A DNA stretch of 64,000 bases from Cricetomys ansorgei. Lineage: Eukaryota; Chordata; Mammalia; Rodentia; Nesomyidae. Position 1 is the stretch's first letter; every line of letters begins with the position of its first letter. This document shows, piece by piece, positions 63,207-64,000 of this stretch. The notes under the pieces were generated by a model that ran no database searches, had not been told where the DNA came from, and was given only the letters and a program-made list of their open reading frames with translations. The DNA lies in NCBI GenBank assembly GCA_026225945.1, contig JAMJFZ010003746.1, forward strand, positions 951,001 to 1,015,000, given 5' to 3'. The position numbers and the translations under genes are program-made.

Positions 63207-64000
63207 CCTGAGTGGGTCTTGTGTTTGAGATCTATTTAGAAGGCTGTGTGTTTCCCTCTAGCAGTAGTGGAATACAATGACAAACTGCCAGGACATTTCA
63301 GCCAAGGATTTCTCCCATCTTCCTACCAGCTCAGGACTCTTTGCTGTGGAAGCCAGGGCTTGAAGCTAAGAAGCTACTTATTTAAACTGACCAGTTATTT
63401 TCCCTGCAAACCAGACTCTTAAAATCTGGAAAGTGTTTCTTCAGTGTCAGCACACATAAGCTGTTTTCCAGAACTGGTGAGGTTGTATCTCATGCTGGCA
63501 GCTGAAGTTGGTACTGTGAGAGTCACCCAGCTGGTGCAAGAGGCCAGGAGAAGCCATTGTAAAAGTGCAGCATCAGTGGCAGTTGAAGGCCCAGATTGAG
63601 GGGGTCATGCAGAGAAGTTGAAGGTTGGCACCATAAAGAGAGCACAGGAGAGGCTATTTGTGAAAGTGCAGCCCAGTTGCTGTAAGGGATCCCAGGAGTT
63701 TTGAAGATGCCAGTGCCATGGGACGACCACCAAGGACTGAAGTAGTGGTGGAGTGGAGGCAGCCAGAACCTGGAGGACAAACTGTGTGTGCTGCAGAGGG
63801 CAGAGCCAGAGAAGTGATCTAAGCCCTTTTCAGGAGCCCAGAAGATCATGAGTGAATTCCAGATAATTGAGCATTGACAATGTTCTTCTGCTGTTCAAAG
63901 ACATTGTGAAAAGCTTGACAGATGTTTGGTTTCATTTGATCTGGTGAATTAGCAAACCTTGTAACAGTTCCTCTTGCAAATAGTTTTGCTGGTGTAGTGT

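Larger units (their letters stand above)
62185..64000 (+). mobile_element. second copy of the non-autonomous LTR retrotransposon, running off the right edge
   Basis: LTR (62185-62506), PBS-like site (62508-62526) and internal DNA to the window end. Internal segments 62527-62920 and 63466-64000 align with the inverted copy at 56964-57955. The intervening part holds a long GA-rich tract absent there. The 3' LTR would be just beyond 64000. Confidence 0.8.

Noticed and set aside
48389..64000. A second host gene downstream of PARP1
   Set aside because: I searched the listed ORFs for conserved domains and exon-like stretches and recognised none; the region is repeats and unique non-coding DNA.

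Overview
The window is rodent nuclear DNA. It contains 7SL-derived B1 SINEs, tRNA-derived B2/ID-type SINEs, a URR1-like hAT element and a class II endogenous retrovirus, and its one cellular gene has GT-AG introns. The details of that gene (Cys before the DEVD motif, a 1013-residue predicted length) suggest a cricetid (hamster, vole or deer mouse type) more than Mus; this is an inference, not proof.

Layout. (1) Positions 1-7789, minus strand: a betaretrovirus-like provirus entered from its env side. It has a complete 5' LTR (7462-7789), a tRNA-Ile-type primer binding site, a leader with a 25-bp tandem repeat and splice donors, a broken gag, a dUTPase, a protease, a broken RT/RNase H/integrase, and an uninterrupted 589-codon env. 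The 3' LTR lies outside the window. (2) 7790-14640: intergenic DNA with SINEs, microsatellites and two opposed LTR-like promoter modules inside a split B2. (3) 14640-48130, plus strand: the whole PARP1 gene, with a CpG-rich TATA-less promoter, 23 coding exons (14958-47666) and a 3' UTR. The exons encode three zinc fingers, a caspase site/NLS, BRCT, WGR, the helical domain and the ART catalytic domain. Every exon keeps consensus splice sites and reading phase except exon 5, which is one base short inside the NLS and, as written, shifts the frame to a stop in exon 6. (4) 48130-64000: no gene recognised. It is filled with SINEs, older interspersed repeats, simple repeats and members of a small LTR family.

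PARP1 is a nuclear DNA-break sensor and poly-ADP-ribosyl transferase and is the only host protein-coding gene seen. The provirus and PARP1 are divergent and about 7 kb apart; nothing in the sequence shows a functional link. The most unusual items are the exon 5 frameshift, the isoleucine-type PBS on a class II provirus, the open env ORF in a degraded provirus, and a roughly 1.7-kb non-autonomous LTR retrotransposon family. That family has one two-LTR copy (56639-58302), one copy running off the right edge (from 62185), and two solo LTRs (25132-25473 and 49892-50194).
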